DNA of 64,000 nucleotides from Streptomyces abikoensis. GTDB taxonomy: Bacteria > Actinomycetota > Actinomycetes > Streptomycetales > Streptomycetaceae. Every line of letters begins with the position of its first letter. Positions within the stretch are counted from its first letter, which is position 1. Both the position numbers and the translations under genes were made by a program. Location of the stretch: positions 124,001 to 188,000 of the forward strand of contig NZ_BMRT01000004.1 of assembly GCF_014648775.1 (NCBI RefSeq), in the 5' to 3' direction. Below the pieces are notes generated by a model. That model made no database searches. It saw only the letters and a list, made by a program, of their open reading frames with translations, and was not told where the DNA came from. Positions 8,576-16,930 of the stretch are shown one piece after another.

Positions 8576-11425
8576 TCAGCCGCAGTTGCCCGCCGGCCGG
8601 GTGCGGGTGACGAGGTCGGCGTAGCCGGTGGAGGAGTCGGTCCACACCACCTGCGTGCCGGAGAGCGCGGCGGGCAGGCCCTGCTCACCGCGGTTGCAGG
8701 ACACCCGGGCGCGGCGCGAGCCGTCGGTGGAGAACTGCCAGAGCTTGGGCAGGGTCTCGTTGCTGCGGGCCCCCGGCGTGCCGGGCGTCGTCGACGAGAC
8801 GGTCACCGCGTCCTCGGAGGCCGTCAGCCCCTCCGGGTACAGGGCGTCCGCTCCCTGTTCCTTGCTGATGTCCACCACGCCCGTGCCGTCGAGGTTCGCG
8901 CGCCGGACGGCCCGCTGGCCCTGGTCGGCGACCTCGTCCACCGTCCAGAAGACGTAACGGCTCGTGAGGGCGGTCTGGCCGACGCCCAGGGGCGTGCCGA
9001 GCTGCGGCATCACGGTCGTCTTCCCGGACGCGAGGTCCAGGACCTTGGTGGAGTACTCGTACGTCCCGCGCCCCTTGAAGACGCGCGTGCCGTAGGCGAT
9101 CTTGCCGTTCTTCAGGGAGTGCTGGCCGATCGCGTTGCGGCGGCCGACGGCGTCGTCGACCCAGGTCGGCTCCTTGTCGCCCTTGCGCAGGTAGCCCAGC
9201 TGCGAGACGCCGCGCCGGAAGAGCTGGACGAAGACGACGACGTCGCCGTCCACCTTCGCCTGCTGGTGGAACCCGTACCGGCTGTGCGTCAGCGTCTTGA
9301 CGGGACCGCCCGCCAGCGGCCGTGACAGCAGGTCGTAGCCACGGGGCCCCCGTGCCTGCCAGACCACGGTCTTCCCGTCGGTGACCGGGTTGACGTGGTA
9401 GCGGCCGTCGTTGGGGCTGATCAGCTGCTTCTCACCGGTGCCGTCCGCGCGGCCGGCCCAGATCGAGTAGGGCTCGCTGCCGCTCTCGTTCGACTTCGAG
9501 GCGACCCACCAGCCGCCGCCCGCGCCGACGCGCGAGTCCACGGTGTTGAGCCGGCCCAGCAGCCGGTCGGTGTCCACGCCGATGGCCAGCTCCCAGTCGG
9601 GGACGATGCCGTGGCCGTTGAACGCGCGCGTGACGGCGTTCAGGTCCTTCGCCGGGACCTTGAGGTCCTTGGCGGCGGCGAGCACGGCGTTGCGGCCCTC
9701 GGTGAAGCCGTCCAGCGGGGTCATGTACTCGGTGAGCGCCCGGTAGACGATCCTGTCGGCGAGGGTGCGGTTCAGGTCCTTGCGGATGTCCCACAACGCA
9801 CCGGAGAAGATCGTGGAGTTGAGGTGGACGCCGCCGTTGTCCGTGGCGAAGTCGACGCCGAGGAAGCCCTTGGAGGTCGCCCTCCCGTCGTTCATGTCCC
9901 GGGTGGCGCAGGCGCGCGGCGACTTCGTCCGGCACAGACCCTCGCCCAGCAGGCCCGATTCGGGGCTGTCCATGGCGATGCCGTGCGCGTCGGTGTCGAT
10001 GGCGTTGCCGAAGTAGTCGGCGATCGCCTCGTTGAGGGCGCCGGACTGGCCCGCGTAGACGAGGTCGGCGCTGTTCTCGACGACGCCGTGCGTCATCTCG
10101 TGCCCGACGACGTCCAGGCTCGCGGAGAACGGGCGGTACTCCTGGTCGCCGCCGCCGTACACCATCTTGGCGCCGTCCCAGAAGGCGTTGACGAACGGCC
10201 CTCCGTACAAGGTGGCGCCGACCATGGAGTCGATGGCCATGCCCCGGCCGTCGAGGCTGTCCCGGCCGTGCACGGACTTGTAGTAGTCGTAGACCTTCCC
10301 GGCCGCCCAGTGGGCGTCGACGGCCCCGGCCTCGGTGGCCTCCTTGTCGAAGGCGGGGTTCGCCGACCTGAACTCCAGGACGTCGGCGGGCCATTGCTTC
10401 GACACCTCGTCGACGCTCTTCTTGCGGACGTCCCAGGTCGAGATCGCGGCCTTGCTGCCGTCGCGCATGCGGGCGTCGTCGCGCATGACGTACTGGTTGT
10501 TGGAGGCGTCGTGGGTCAGATCGAGCTCGACGGTCGTCCCGTCGAACTTGACGCCGGACCCCTTGACGGCGGAGCCGTCGGCGAGGGACCGCGCCCCGGA
10601 GGTGGTCGCCTTGGTTCCGGACGCGGAGCTGCCGCCTCCTGGGGTGCCGAATGTCTTGATACCGCTGTACTGCAGGACGGGATATCCGGCCTGGGCGTCG
10701 ATGTACACCTCGCGCAGCACGGGCTGCCCGGTGGCGGGGTCGGTGCCGCGGACGGTCACGTGGTGGGTGAGCACCCCGGGCCCCTTGGGCAGCACGACCA
10801 GGCCGCGCGCGGTGCCGCTGAGGGGTGGCGCGTCGCCCTCGTCGCCGGTGTCGACGGCGAAGCCGTCGCGGCCGAGCTGGGCGAGCGTGGCGTCGACGGC
10901 ACGCTCGACAGCGAGTTCCTCACTCACTTCGGGCGTGGTGCCGGTGGTCAGCGCTGTGAAGTACTTGCCGGACGTGCCGGTCACGACACGTTGACCGTTC
11001 TGACGCTGCATGCGGACGACGTACTGCCCGCCGAGAACGTCGACCCCGTGGTGCTTCTGCTGGAGCCGCACGGTCTCGGCCGTGCCGCTCGTGACGGCCC
11101 GGACGAGGGCGAGGTCACGGTCGGGGCGGTCGATGCGGTAACGGTCCTTCTTCCCCGCGAGGTGCCGCTTCGCCGCGTCGGCGGCGCTGCCGGCCGCCCC
11201 GGCGTCCTCGCGGATACCGCCCACCAGGGAGGGCGTGGAGGTCCCCTTCCCCGGCACCACCTCGGCGGGCCCCGGGGTGGGCGGCGCGGCGACGGCCTGT
11301 GCGGGCACCGCCGACACGACAAGGGCGGCCGCGCCGATCAGCGCGGCCGCCCCTGCTATGCCGCTCCTCGCGGCGGCCTGTCTTCTGCCCGATCCTCTAC
11401 CTGAACGCGCTCTGGATGTGCGCAC
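8576..11425 (-). CDS. Secreted M4 (thermolysin-like) metallopeptidase with C-terminal beta-propeller-like domain
   Basis: 949 residues from the GTG at 11425 (GAGGGGGAG just upstream); an ATG at 11473 in the same frame lacks a site. In order: a twin-basic signal peptide ending near VPAQAVA, an FTP/PepSY-like propeptide (KKDRYRIDRPDRDLALVR to VYIDAQAGYPVLQ), then the M4 catalytic domain with GHEMTHG at about 441 and NEAIADYFGN at about 465, giving the two His and the Glu zinc ligands. About the last 330 residues are repeats of the type GEKQLISPNDGRYHVNPVTD and DLLSRPLAGG, like TolB/WD-type propeller blades. Predicted to be an extracellular protease made as a zymogen. The extra C-terminal domain makes it longer than classic thermolysins. 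Confidence 0.9.
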   Translation of the reverse strand: MRTSRARSGRGSGRRQAAARSGIAGAAALIGAAALVVSAVPAQAVAAPPTPGPAEVVPGKGTSTPSLVGGIREDAGAAGSAADAAKRHLAGKKDRYRIDRPDRDLALVRAVTSGTAETVRLQQKHHGVDVLGGQYVVRMQRQNGQRVVTGTSGKYFTALTTGTTPEVSEELAVERAVDATLAQLGRDGFAVDTGDEGDAPPLSGTARGLVVLPKGPGVLTHHVTVRGTDPATGQPVLREVYIDAQAGYPVLQYSGIKTFGTPGGGSSASGTKATTSGARSLADGSAVKGSGVKFDGTTVELDLTHDASNNQYVMRDDARMRDGSKAAISTWDVRKKSVDEVSKQWPADVLEFRSANPAFDKEATEAGAVDAHWAAGKVYDYYKSVHGRDSLDGRGMAIDSMVGATLYGGPFVNAFWDGAKMVYGGGDQEYRPFSASLDVVGHEMTHGVVENSADLVYAGQSGALNEAIADYFGNAIDTDAHGIAMDSPESGLLGEGLCRTKSPRACATRDMNDGRATSKGFLGVDFATDNGGVHLNSTIFSGALWDIRKDLNRTLADRIVYRALTEYMTPLDGFTEGRNAVLAAAKDLKVPAKDLNAVTRAFNGHGIVPDWELAIGVDTDRLLGRLNTVDSRVGAGGGWWVASKSNESGSEPYSIWAGRADGTGEKQLISPNDGRYHVNPVTDGKTVVWQARGPRGYDLLSRPLAGGPVKTLTHSRYGFHQQAKVDGDVVVFVQLFRRGVSQLGYLRKGDKEPTWVDDAVGRRNAIGQHSLKNGKIAYGTRVFKGRGTYEYSTKVLDLASGKTTVMPQLGTPLGVGQTALTSRYVFWTVDEVADQGQRAVRRANLDGTGVVDISKEQGADALYPEGLTASEDAVTVSSTTPGTPGARSNETLPKLWQFSTDGSRRARVSCNRGEQGLPAALSGTQVVWTDSSTGYADLVTRTRPAGNCG

Positions 11426-11635
11426 GACTCCCCCTCGTACGTACCGGAACCGGAATACCTTCGGTCGGCGCATATGCAACCGGTGGGGGGTGGGTCGCAC
11501 AATGGGGCGGGCGCGGGGCGGCGCGGGGTTGGGTGGCTTTTCGGCCCGAATGGGCCGAGGGACGTACGGCGTGGCTACTGTTGTACCCACACGCTTCCGA
11601 GAGCGATGACTGCGCCGCCCGAGAAGGAGCTCCAC

Positions 11636-11986
11636 TTGAGCGCCCACTCCGCCACACAGCGCCCCGCCGATGTCCCGCCCATGCCCGAACGCAACCCGAA
11701 GGCGCTCCGGGAAGCGATCGCCGCCCATGCCCCGCAACTCCTCGCCGATTTCGACCGGCACTGGAAGCGGGACATCGCCGACACCTACGACCTCACACCT
11801 GTCCCGGCGTTCATGGCCCGCTGGTGGACCGAGTACGCCCTCGCCCGCGACCCCCGACTGGACGCCCTGGTGTCCGACCTCGAGGACCGCGCCGCCGAAG
11901 CCGGTGACGCCGCAGAGGCCCGCGCGCTGCTCGAACAGGCCGCGCACCTGCGGCGGGAAGCCGGACACACGGAGCCCGGCCAGTGA
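11636..11986 (+). CDS. DUF6247-type protein, probable antitoxin partner
   Basis: 116 residues from a TTG at 11636 with AAGGAG six bases upstream; an ATG at 11606 is in frame but lacks a site. The sequence has the block DFDRHWKRDIADTYDLTPVPAFMARWWTEYALARDP that I associate with the DUF6247 family, followed by a helical Ala/Glu-rich tail. Its stop overlaps the GTG of the RelE-like gene (GTGA), so the two are translationally coupled. Small size, order and partner suggest an antitoxin, but no DNA-binding motif is clear. Confidence 0.7.
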   Translation: MSAHSATQRPADVPPMPERNPKALREAIAAHAPQLLADFDRHWKRDIADTYDLTPVPAFMARWWTEYALARDPRLDALVSDLEDRAAEAGDAAEARALLEQAAHLRREAGHTEPGQ

Positions 11987-12285
11987 CCGACGACGGGTTC
12001 ATGGGCCCGCCGTGGCAGATCGACTACGTCGAAGCCGCCCGCACCTACCGCGACTCGCTGCCCGAAGACGTGCGGAAGACTTTCCGGGACGCTCTGATCG
12101 ACATCCTCACGGCCAAGGACCCCTACCGGCCCGGGGAGCACATCCCGGTCGAACCCGCCAGGTCCACCCGCTTCCGGGGCCCCCACATCCTGGCCTTCGA
12201 CGGCGGGCGCGGATGGGCCCGCTTCGTCTTCTTCCGCCGCACCGCGGACCCGCAGATCGTGATCGAAGAACTCTTCTGGCAGTAG
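11983..12285 (+). CDS. RelE/ParE-like small protein, probable toxin
   Basis: 100 residues, starting at a GTG that overlaps the upstream stop. The pattern fits a RelE/ParE fold: an N-terminal strand and helix (WQIDYVEAARTYRDSLPEDV), a second helix, then PVEPARSTRFRGPHILAFDGG and strands with RFVFFRRTADPQIVIEELFWQ. Such proteins are mRNA interferases or gyrase poisons in type II toxin-antitoxin systems. I infer a pair with the upstream DUF6247 protein. A short hairpin (CCTGC-TTT-CGCAGG) lies downstream at about 12320-12340. Confidence 0.65.
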   Translation: MTDDGFMGPPWQIDYVEAARTYRDSLPEDVRKTFRDALIDILTAKDPYRPGEHIPVEPARSTRFRGPHILAFDGGRGWARFVFFRRTADPQIVIEELFWQ

Positions 12286-12352
12286 CCACAATGCGCAGTA
12301 ACCATGACGCGCCCCAGCGCCTGCCTGCTTTCGCAGGTCAGACGGGGTAAGG

Positions 12353-12770
12353 GGCGGACGAGTCGGCCTGTACGCCGGGTTCTGTGCGCGCGGTCCCTTG
12401 CGGGAGCCGCGGCGGCGGCCATCCATCTAGGCCTGCCGTTGCCGACAGGCTCGTGCGGTCTACCCGCGGACTCGGGCGGGCAGCCCTCGATCGTCCGCGC
12501 AGGGCCGTCGCCGTGAAGCGACCGCCCCTCTTGACCTTGCTCCGGGTGGGGTTTACCTAGCCGCCTGGGTCACCCCAGGCGCTGGTGGTCTCTTACACCA
12601 CCGTTTCACCCTTACCGGGAATCCGAAGATCCCCGGCGGTCTGTTTTCTGTGGCACTGTCCCGCGGGTCACCCCGGGTGGGCGTTACCCACCACCCTGCC
12701 GTATGGAGCCCGGACGTTCCTCGGGAGACCCCGAAAGGTCCCACGCGGCCGCCCGGCCGGCTCGTCCGCC
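12353..12770 (-). ncRNA. rnpB: RNase P RNA (class A)
   Basis: Read on the minus strand, the 5' end GGCGGACGAGCCGGC pairs with the 3' end GCCGACTCGTCCGCC to form P1. Downstream of the 5' end are the conserved GAGGAACGTCCGGGCTCC, CAGGGTGGTGGGTAACGCC and GACAGTGCCACAGAAA blocks; near the 3' end is GCCGGCGTACAGGCC. Order, spacing and length (about 418 nt) match actinobacterial rnpB. The product is the catalytic subunit that trims the 5' leaders of pre-tRNA. The ends are set from the P1 pairing and may be a few bases off. Small ORFs lying in this region are artefacts. Confidence 0.95.
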
Positions 12771-12904
12771 GTGCCCCCCATGCTACCGGCCCGCCACCAG
12801 GCCCGTTCACTCCGGTCACGCCGGGGCGATCACCGGCCGCGTTAGGGTGCGACGACACGGATACGCATACGTATACGCAAGACGCTCACCCAAGGAGATC
12901 GACC

Positions 12905-13705
12905 GTGCTCGTGCTGCTGCCGCCGTCCGAGGGCAAGGCCACGGGCGGCACCGGGCCCGCCCTGGACACCGGGAAGCTCTCGCTCCCCGGCCTCACGGCC
13001 GCCCGCGAGACCGTGCTGGCCGAGCTCGTCGATCTCTGCACCGGCGACCAGGACAAGGCCGCCGACACCCTCGGCCTCAGCCCCGGCCTCCGTGGCGAGA
13101 TCGCCAAGAACGCCGCCCTGCGGGCCTCCGGCACCCGCCCCGCCGGCGAGATCTACACCGGCGTCCTCTACGACGCCCTCGGCCTCGCCACCCTCACCGC
13201 CCCCGCCCGCCGCGCCGCCGAGCGCTCCCTGCTCGTCTTCTCCGGCCTCTGGGGCGCCGTCCGGATCACCGACCCCATCCCCTCCTACCGCTGCTCCATG
13301 GGCGTCAAGCTCCCCGGCCTCGGCGCCCTCGGCGCCTACTGGCGCGCCCCCATGGCCGACGTCCTGCCCGAGGCCGCCGGCGACGGCCTCGTCCTCGACC
13401 TGCGCTCCGCCGCCTACGCCACCGCCTGGAAGCCCAAGGGCGAGCTCGCCGAGCGGACCGCCACGGTCCGGGTGCTCCACTCCAAGACCGTCGCCGGCGT
13501 GGAGAAGCGGACGGTTGTCAGCCACTTCAACAAGGCCACCAAGGGACGGCTCGTCCGCGAGCTGCTGACCGCCGGGCTCGACCCCGCCACCCCGGCCGAC
13601 CTCGCGACCGCCCTGCGGGAGCTCGGCTACGTCGTGGAGGGCGACGACGCCCCCGCGAAGCGCGGAAAGCCGCAGGCTCTGGACGTGATCGTGACCGAGC
13701 TCTGA
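12905..13705 (+). CDS. yaaA: YaaA family (DUF328) peroxide stress protein
   Basis: 266 residues from GTG 12905 with AAGGAG seven bases upstream. The N-terminal LVLLPPSEGK and the later SGLWGAVRITDPIPSYRCSMGVKLPGLG, YWR and VSHFNKATKGR blocks are family signatures. In E. coli, YaaA limits free iron and DNA damage under peroxide stress; other members bind structured DNA. The promoter region contains three near-identical hexamers (ATACGC ATACGT ATACGC, 12861-12878) around a palindromic ATACGTAT, which may include a -10 element. Divergent from rnpB. Confidence 0.9.
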   Translation: MLVLLPPSEGKATGGTGPALDTGKLSLPGLTAARETVLAELVDLCTGDQDKAADTLGLSPGLRGEIAKNAALRASGTRPAGEIYTGVLYDALGLATLTAPARRAAERSLLVFSGLWGAVRITDPIPSYRCSMGVKLPGLGALGAYWRAPMADVLPEAAGDGLVLDLRSAAYATAWKPKGELAERTATVRVLHSKTVAGVEKRTVVSHFNKATKGRLVRELLTAGLDPATPADLATALRELGYVVEGDDAPAKRGKPQALDVIVTEL

Positions 13706-13708
13706 CGG

Positions 13709-13737
13709 GTCCGTTGCACGTGGTGCAACGTCCGTTG
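13709..13737. promoter_or_regulatory. Palindromic operator-like site upstream of eda
   Basis: GTTGCAC-GTG-GTGCAAC (13713-13729) is a perfect 7-bp inverted repeat around a 3-bp centre. It is framed by two copies of GTCCGTTG (13709 and 13730). It lies 33 bases before the eda start and just after the yaaA stop, the usual place for a repressor operator. Confidence 0.55.
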
Positions 13738-13761
13738 TGGTGAACGGCCCCGCTCGGCAGG

Positions 13762-14397
13762 ATGACGGGCGTGACCGATCTCCTTGATCTCGCGCCCGTC
13801 ATCCCCGTCGTCGTCCTCCACGACGCCGCCGACGCGATACCGCTCGCGCGGGCGCTGGTCGCCGGAGGGCTGCCGGTCATCGAGGTCACCCTGCGAACCC
13901 ACACCGCGCTCGACGCGATCCGTGCGATTTCCGCTGAGGTACCGGGGGCGATCGTCGGCGCCGGCACGGTCCTGCGCCCCGCGCAGGCCGAAGCCGCCGT
14001 CGAGGCCGGGGCCCGCTTTCTGGTCAGCCCGGGCTGGACGGACCGGCTGCTGGACGCCCTGCAGGCGATGGGCGTTCCCTTCCTGCCGGGCGTCGCCACC
14101 GCGTCGGAGGTACTGGCGCTGCTGGAGCGCGGGGTGCGCGAGATGAAGTTCTTCCCGGCGGAGGCGGCGGGTGGGGTGAGCTATGTGCGGTCGCTGTCCG
14201 CGCCCCTGCCCACGGCCCGCTTCTGCCCCACGGGCGGGATCGGGCCGGAGTCGGCCCGCGAGTATCTGGCCCTGCCCAACGTGGGGTGCGTCGGCGGTAC
14301 GTGGATGCTGCCTGCGGACGCGGTGCGCACCCATGACTGGGGCCGGGTCCGGGAGCTCGCCGCGCAGGCGGCGGCCCTGCGGGGCGCGGGCGCCTAG
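13762..14397 (+). CDS. eda: KDPG/KHG aldolase
   Basis: 211 residues of the Eda family. Visible signatures are IPVVVLHDAADAIPLARALVAGG, the EVTLRT segment with the catalytic Glu, GAGTVLRPAQ, FLVSPG, and MKFFPAEAAGG with the Schiff-base Lys. CPTGGI follows as the phosphate-binding loop. The enzyme cleaves 2-keto-3-deoxy-6-phosphogluconate to pyruvate and glyceraldehyde-3-phosphate, or 4-hydroxy-2-oxoglutarate to pyruvate and glyoxylate. The ATG at 13762 or the GTG at 13771 could start it; GGCAGG fits the GTG better. No kinase partner is adjacent. The palindrome just upstream suggests repressor control. Confidence 0.9.
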   Translation: MTGVTDLLDLAPVIPVVVLHDAADAIPLARALVAGGLPVIEVTLRTHTALDAIRAISAEVPGAIVGAGTVLRPAQAEAAVEAGARFLVSPGWTDRLLDALQAMGVPFLPGVATASEVLALLERGVREMKFFPAEAAGGVSYVRSLSAPLPTARFCPTGGIGPESAREYLALPNVGCVGGTWMLPADAVRTHDWGRVRELAAQAAALRGAGA

Positions 14398-14579
14398 AAG
14401 GCGCCCCGCTTCAACCCGTTGACGAAGGCCGCCCAGGCGGCGGCCCGGAACACCAGGGCGGGGCCCTGGGGGGCGAACTTACTGTCCCTTACGGGGACGA
14501 AGTCGGGGATACCGGGGGCTATTTCTATGCAGTCGCCGGCGTCGTTCCCGCTGTAGCTGCTTTTGTGCCACGTTGCCAT
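14394..14579 (-). CDS. DUF397 domain protein
   Basis: 61 residues from the ATG at 14579 (GGAAGGG ten bases upstream), or 64 from the ATG at 14588. The sequence is typical DUF397: WHKSSYSGNDAGDCIEIA, VRDSKFAPQGPALVF, and WAAFVNGLKRG. These small proteins are nearly always encoded just after an HTH/DUF5753 regulator in Streptomyces, as here, and some affect development or act as an antitoxin-like partner. Its coding region lies partly inside the 3' end of the regulator gene, and its own stop overlaps the last bases of eda. Confidence 0.9.
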   Translation of the reverse strand: MATWHKSSYSGNDAGDCIEIAPGIPDFVPVRDSKFAPQGPALVFRAAAWAAFVNGLKRGAF

Positions 14580-15384
14580 CGCGCCCATACCCTTCCATCA
14601 CGTCTCTGATCAAGGCGGCGGAGTCGGAGCCTGAGAGGCAGTCAGCCCTGAGCACATCGTAGAGCTTGGTATAGCGCGCGGTAATCGCCGGATCGTTGAT
14701 GAAGTGGCCCGCCTCCAAGGATTCCGAGTACAGCCAGTCCTGGCCATCAGGCAGGGTGATCAGCGACATCGAGCCCTTCGGCCTGATCAGCGGCTTGGCG
14801 AAGGGCGCCACTTGGATGCGCATGTTCTGACGTTCACCCGCGAGCAGCAGCTCCTCGCACTGATCGCGCATCACCGCCTCATTCCCCACGACGTTGCGAA
14901 TGGTGCTCTCGTCCAGGACCACCACCAGTAGCGGGCTATCAGGCTTCAGGAAGTGCTGCTTTCGGCTCATGCGGGCCGCGACCCGCTCTTCCATTTCGCG
15001 CCCCGAGAAGAATTGCGAGAACAGCGCTCGCATATATTCCTCGGTCTGCAACAGGCCCGGCACCACGTCGATCTGGTACGTCTGGAGCTCGACCGCCTTC
15101 GCCTCCATCTCCACCCGTCGTTTGAACCAGTCGGGGTGGGTGACCTGCGGATACCAGTCGATCTTCTCCCACAGCCGGGAGAAGATGTCACCCGCGCCGA
15201 GCACCCGGTCGCACGCCAGTACAAACCGCTCCTGCGGAACCCGCGTCCCCGTCTCCACCCTCGCGACCAGCGACCGATCGCACGGGATCTTGACCGCCAG
15301 GCCCTCCTGCGTCAGTCCCGCGACCTCCCGGTGGTGCCGGAGCACCTCTCCGAAGACCGCCGCCGTCGTGGCTCCTTGCCGCAT
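14479..15384 (-). CDS. XRE-type HTH regulator with DUF5753 domain
   Basis: 301 residues from the ATG at 15384 with GGGGGAGG eight bases upstream. Residues about 1-70 are an HTH_31/XRE domain (LRHHREVAGLTQEGLAVKIPCDRSLVARVETGTRVP); residues about 85-260 match DUF5753 (WYPQVTHPDWFKRRVEMEAKAVELQTYQ, PGLLQTEEYMRALF, and RIQVAPF). Such proteins are orphan regulators paired with DUF397. Oddly, the last about 35 residues are a basic tail (QRERRRRLHRNS...) read in a second frame across the DUF397 gene, an overlap of about 100 bases. Either the tail is genuine or an upstream stop has been lost. Confidence 0.88.
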   Translation of the reverse strand: MRQGATTAAVFGEVLRHHREVAGLTQEGLAVKIPCDRSLVARVETGTRVPQERFVLACDRVLGAGDIFSRLWEKIDWYPQVTHPDWFKRRVEMEAKAVELQTYQIDVVPGLLQTEEYMRALFSQFFSGREMEERVAARMSRKQHFLKPDSPLLVVVLDESTIRNVVGNEAVMRDQCEELLLAGERQNMRIQVAPFAKPLIRPKGSMSLITLPDGQDWLYSESLEAGHFINDPAITARYTKLYDVLRADCLSGSDSAALIRDVMEGYGRDGNVAQKQLQRERRRRLHRNSPRYPRLRPRKGQ

Positions 15385-15527
15385 CGCACTGTCCTCCCCC
15401 TGTTCCAGATTGCCCATGGCACGTGCAGAACGTTGAGAGCGTAGGCAGCCGTCCGCAACTCTGTCCCTACAACAAGTAGTTGGTCACCCACATGGGCGTG
15501 ATTCAACGGCCGAAATCAAGGAAACCG

Positions 15528-15875
15528 ATGGTTCCTCTCACCTACTCCACCTCCCCACCCCCCTCCGACGCCGACCTGCGCCGGCTCTCCGCGCAGACGG
15601 CGGGCGAGCTGCAGAGCGTCTGCCGCGATCACGGGTGGGCCCTGCACATCACCGCGGGCGAACCCGCGAACGGCAGCGCATATGTGCAGTTCCCGCCGCT
15701 TCGTGTGGACGTGGCGCAGGAAATCGTCGCCGGGCTGCGGCGGCTGCTCAACAACCGTTGTGCCGAGTGCGCGGCGATCAAACGGCGACGCGCCCAGGCG
15801 ATCAGGGACAAGGACATGACCACGGCGGCCGCCGCCGCCACGGCCATGGGGAGACACCAACGAGCGGTTCACTGA
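15528..15875 (+). CDS. Small uncharacterised protein
   Basis: 115 residues from the ATG at 15528, which follows AAGGAAACCG. The N-terminal third is Ser/Thr/Pro-rich; then LRRLSAQTAGELQSVCRDHGWALHI, VDVAQEIVAGLRRLLNNRCAECAAIKRRRAQAIRDK, and an Ala-rich tail. A single CAEC pair is not enough for a zinc site. It lies divergent from the HTH/DUF5753 gene and just before a zinc-ribbon gene on the same strand, with 48 bases between. No function can be assigned. Confidence 0.6.
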   Translation: MVPLTYSTSPPPSDADLRRLSAQTAGELQSVCRDHGWALHITAGEPANGSAYVQFPPLRVDVAQEIVAGLRRLLNNRCAECAAIKRRRAQAIRDKDMTTAAAAATAMGRHQRAVH

Positions 15876-15923
15876 CAACATCTGCCCGGCACGTGACCGG
15901 TGGCGCGCTAACCTGCTGCCGCC

Positions 15924-16286
15924 ATGAACGATTTCGTTGACGAAGCACGCTCGCGAGTCGCACATCTGCTCCGGATGGCCAATACGACCGATGACCGGCT
16001 CCGGGCGCAGATCATCGAGTACGCCGACACGACGCCCGAGCCCCCGGTGATAAGCCGGGGGGCCGGGATCGTCACGACCGGGTGTTCCCGGTGCCTGCGG
16101 ACGGCCTGGCGGCAGCACGACTCCGAGGGGCCGCTGTGGGTGTGCGGGACGTGCGGGCACGTGGAGCCGATCACCATGCGGTGCCCGGAGTGCGATGTCG
16201 ACATGATTCCGCCGCGTATGGGCGCACCGGACCGCTGGGAGTGCCCCACTTGCGACCGGGTCGGATCGACCCTCGCCTCGTCGTGA
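15924..16286 (+). CDS. Small zinc-ribbon protein
   Basis: 120 residues. The C-terminal half has four CxxC pairs: CSRC, CGTC, CPEC and CPTC, at roughly residues 54, 75, 88 and 107. These form two likely zinc ribbons. The N-terminal half is helical (FVDEARSRVAHLLRMANTTDDRLRAQIIEYAD). No catalytic motif is seen; nucleic-acid or protein binding is plausible. The gene ends just before a strong hairpin terminator. Confidence 0.7.
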   Translation: MNDFVDEARSRVAHLLRMANTTDDRLRAQIIEYADTTPEPPVISRGAGIVTTGCSRCLRTAWRQHDSEGPLWVCGTCGHVEPITMRCPECDVDMIPPRMGAPDRWECPTCDRVGSTLASS

Positions 16287-16291
16287 CAAAG

Positions 16292-16319
16292 CCGCGCCCC
16301 GCGTGATCGCGGGGCGCGG
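16292..16319. terminator. Bidirectional hairpin terminator
   Basis: CCGCGCCCCGCG (16292-16303), loop TGAT, CGCGGGGCGCGG (16308-16319): a perfect 12-bp stem between two convergent genes. No U-tract follows, as is common in Streptomyces. Confidence 0.75.
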
Positions 16320-16345
16320 GCTGGGTCCCGGTGGTCGGATGGTGG

Positions 16346-16804
16346 TCAGATGATCCAGCGCTGATAGTTGCCGCCGTTGCAGTCGTGCGGGTACATGGAC
16401 GAGCCGTTGGTGTCCAGGCACTTGCCCGTCGCCACGTTCTGGAGCTGGTACGGGTAGCCGTTGAAGATCCACCGCTGGTAGTTGCCACCGTTGCAGTCGT
16501 GGGGGTAGAGCGACGAGCCGTTGGTGTCGAGACACTTGCCCGTCGCCACGTTTTGCAGCTGGTAGCCGCCGCCGACGTTTCTGTACCAGCGCTGGTAGTT
16601 GCCGCCGTTGCACTCGTGCGGGTAGATCGACGAGCCGTTGGTGTCCAGGCACTTGCCCGTCGCGACGTTCTGGAACTGGAAGGGACCGTCCAGCGCCGAC
16701 GACGCGCTCGCGCCGGCGGACGGTGCGAACGCGGTGAGCGCTGCGGTGATCACGACGGCTCCGGCGGCCAGCGCGGACGTCCGGCCCTTGAACATGGACC
16801 TCAT
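16346..16804 (-). CDS. Secreted ricin-type (QxW) lectin-like protein with three near-identical repeats
   Basis: 152 residues with a Sec signal peptide (hydrophobic core AAGAVVITAALTAF, cleavage near ASA). The mature part is almost entirely three copies of a 38-39-residue unit: (F/L)QNVATGKCLDTNGSS, then (I/L/M)YPH(D/E)CNGGNYQRW. This is the Q-x-W carbohydrate-binding beta-trefoil pattern. Each unit has two cysteines that could pair. A full trefoil needs three such units, so this is one minimal domain with no attached enzyme. It could bind sugars on the producing cell or on a target. ATG 16804 has GGGAGG five bases upstream. Confidence 0.9.
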   Translation of the reverse strand: MRSMFKGRTSALAAGAVVITAALTAFAPSAGASASSALDGPFQFQNVATGKCLDTNGSSIYPHECNGGNYQRWYRNVGGGYQLQNVATGKCLDTNGSSLYPHDCNGGNYQRWIFNGYPYQLQNVATGKCLDTNGSSMYPHDCNGGNYQRWII

Positions 16805-16930
16805 TGATGCCTCCCTGTCGAACCCGTTAGCTGCTGTTTCGTTCGAACACAGCTTGAACGCCGAAGAATTGACTCAGTAGTGCGAGAAGTCATCGGTTCG
16901 CCGGGAGTTCGCACGGAAAGGGTCTGACAC

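Noticed and set aside
12553..12858. Short reading frames inside the rnpB region
   Set aside because: They lie over conserved RNase P RNA structure and encode nothing recognisable.
16818..16831. KstR-like box TCGAACCCGTTAGC before the ricin-type gene
   Set aside because: It misses the last fixed base and lies before genes with no link to steroids; likely chance.
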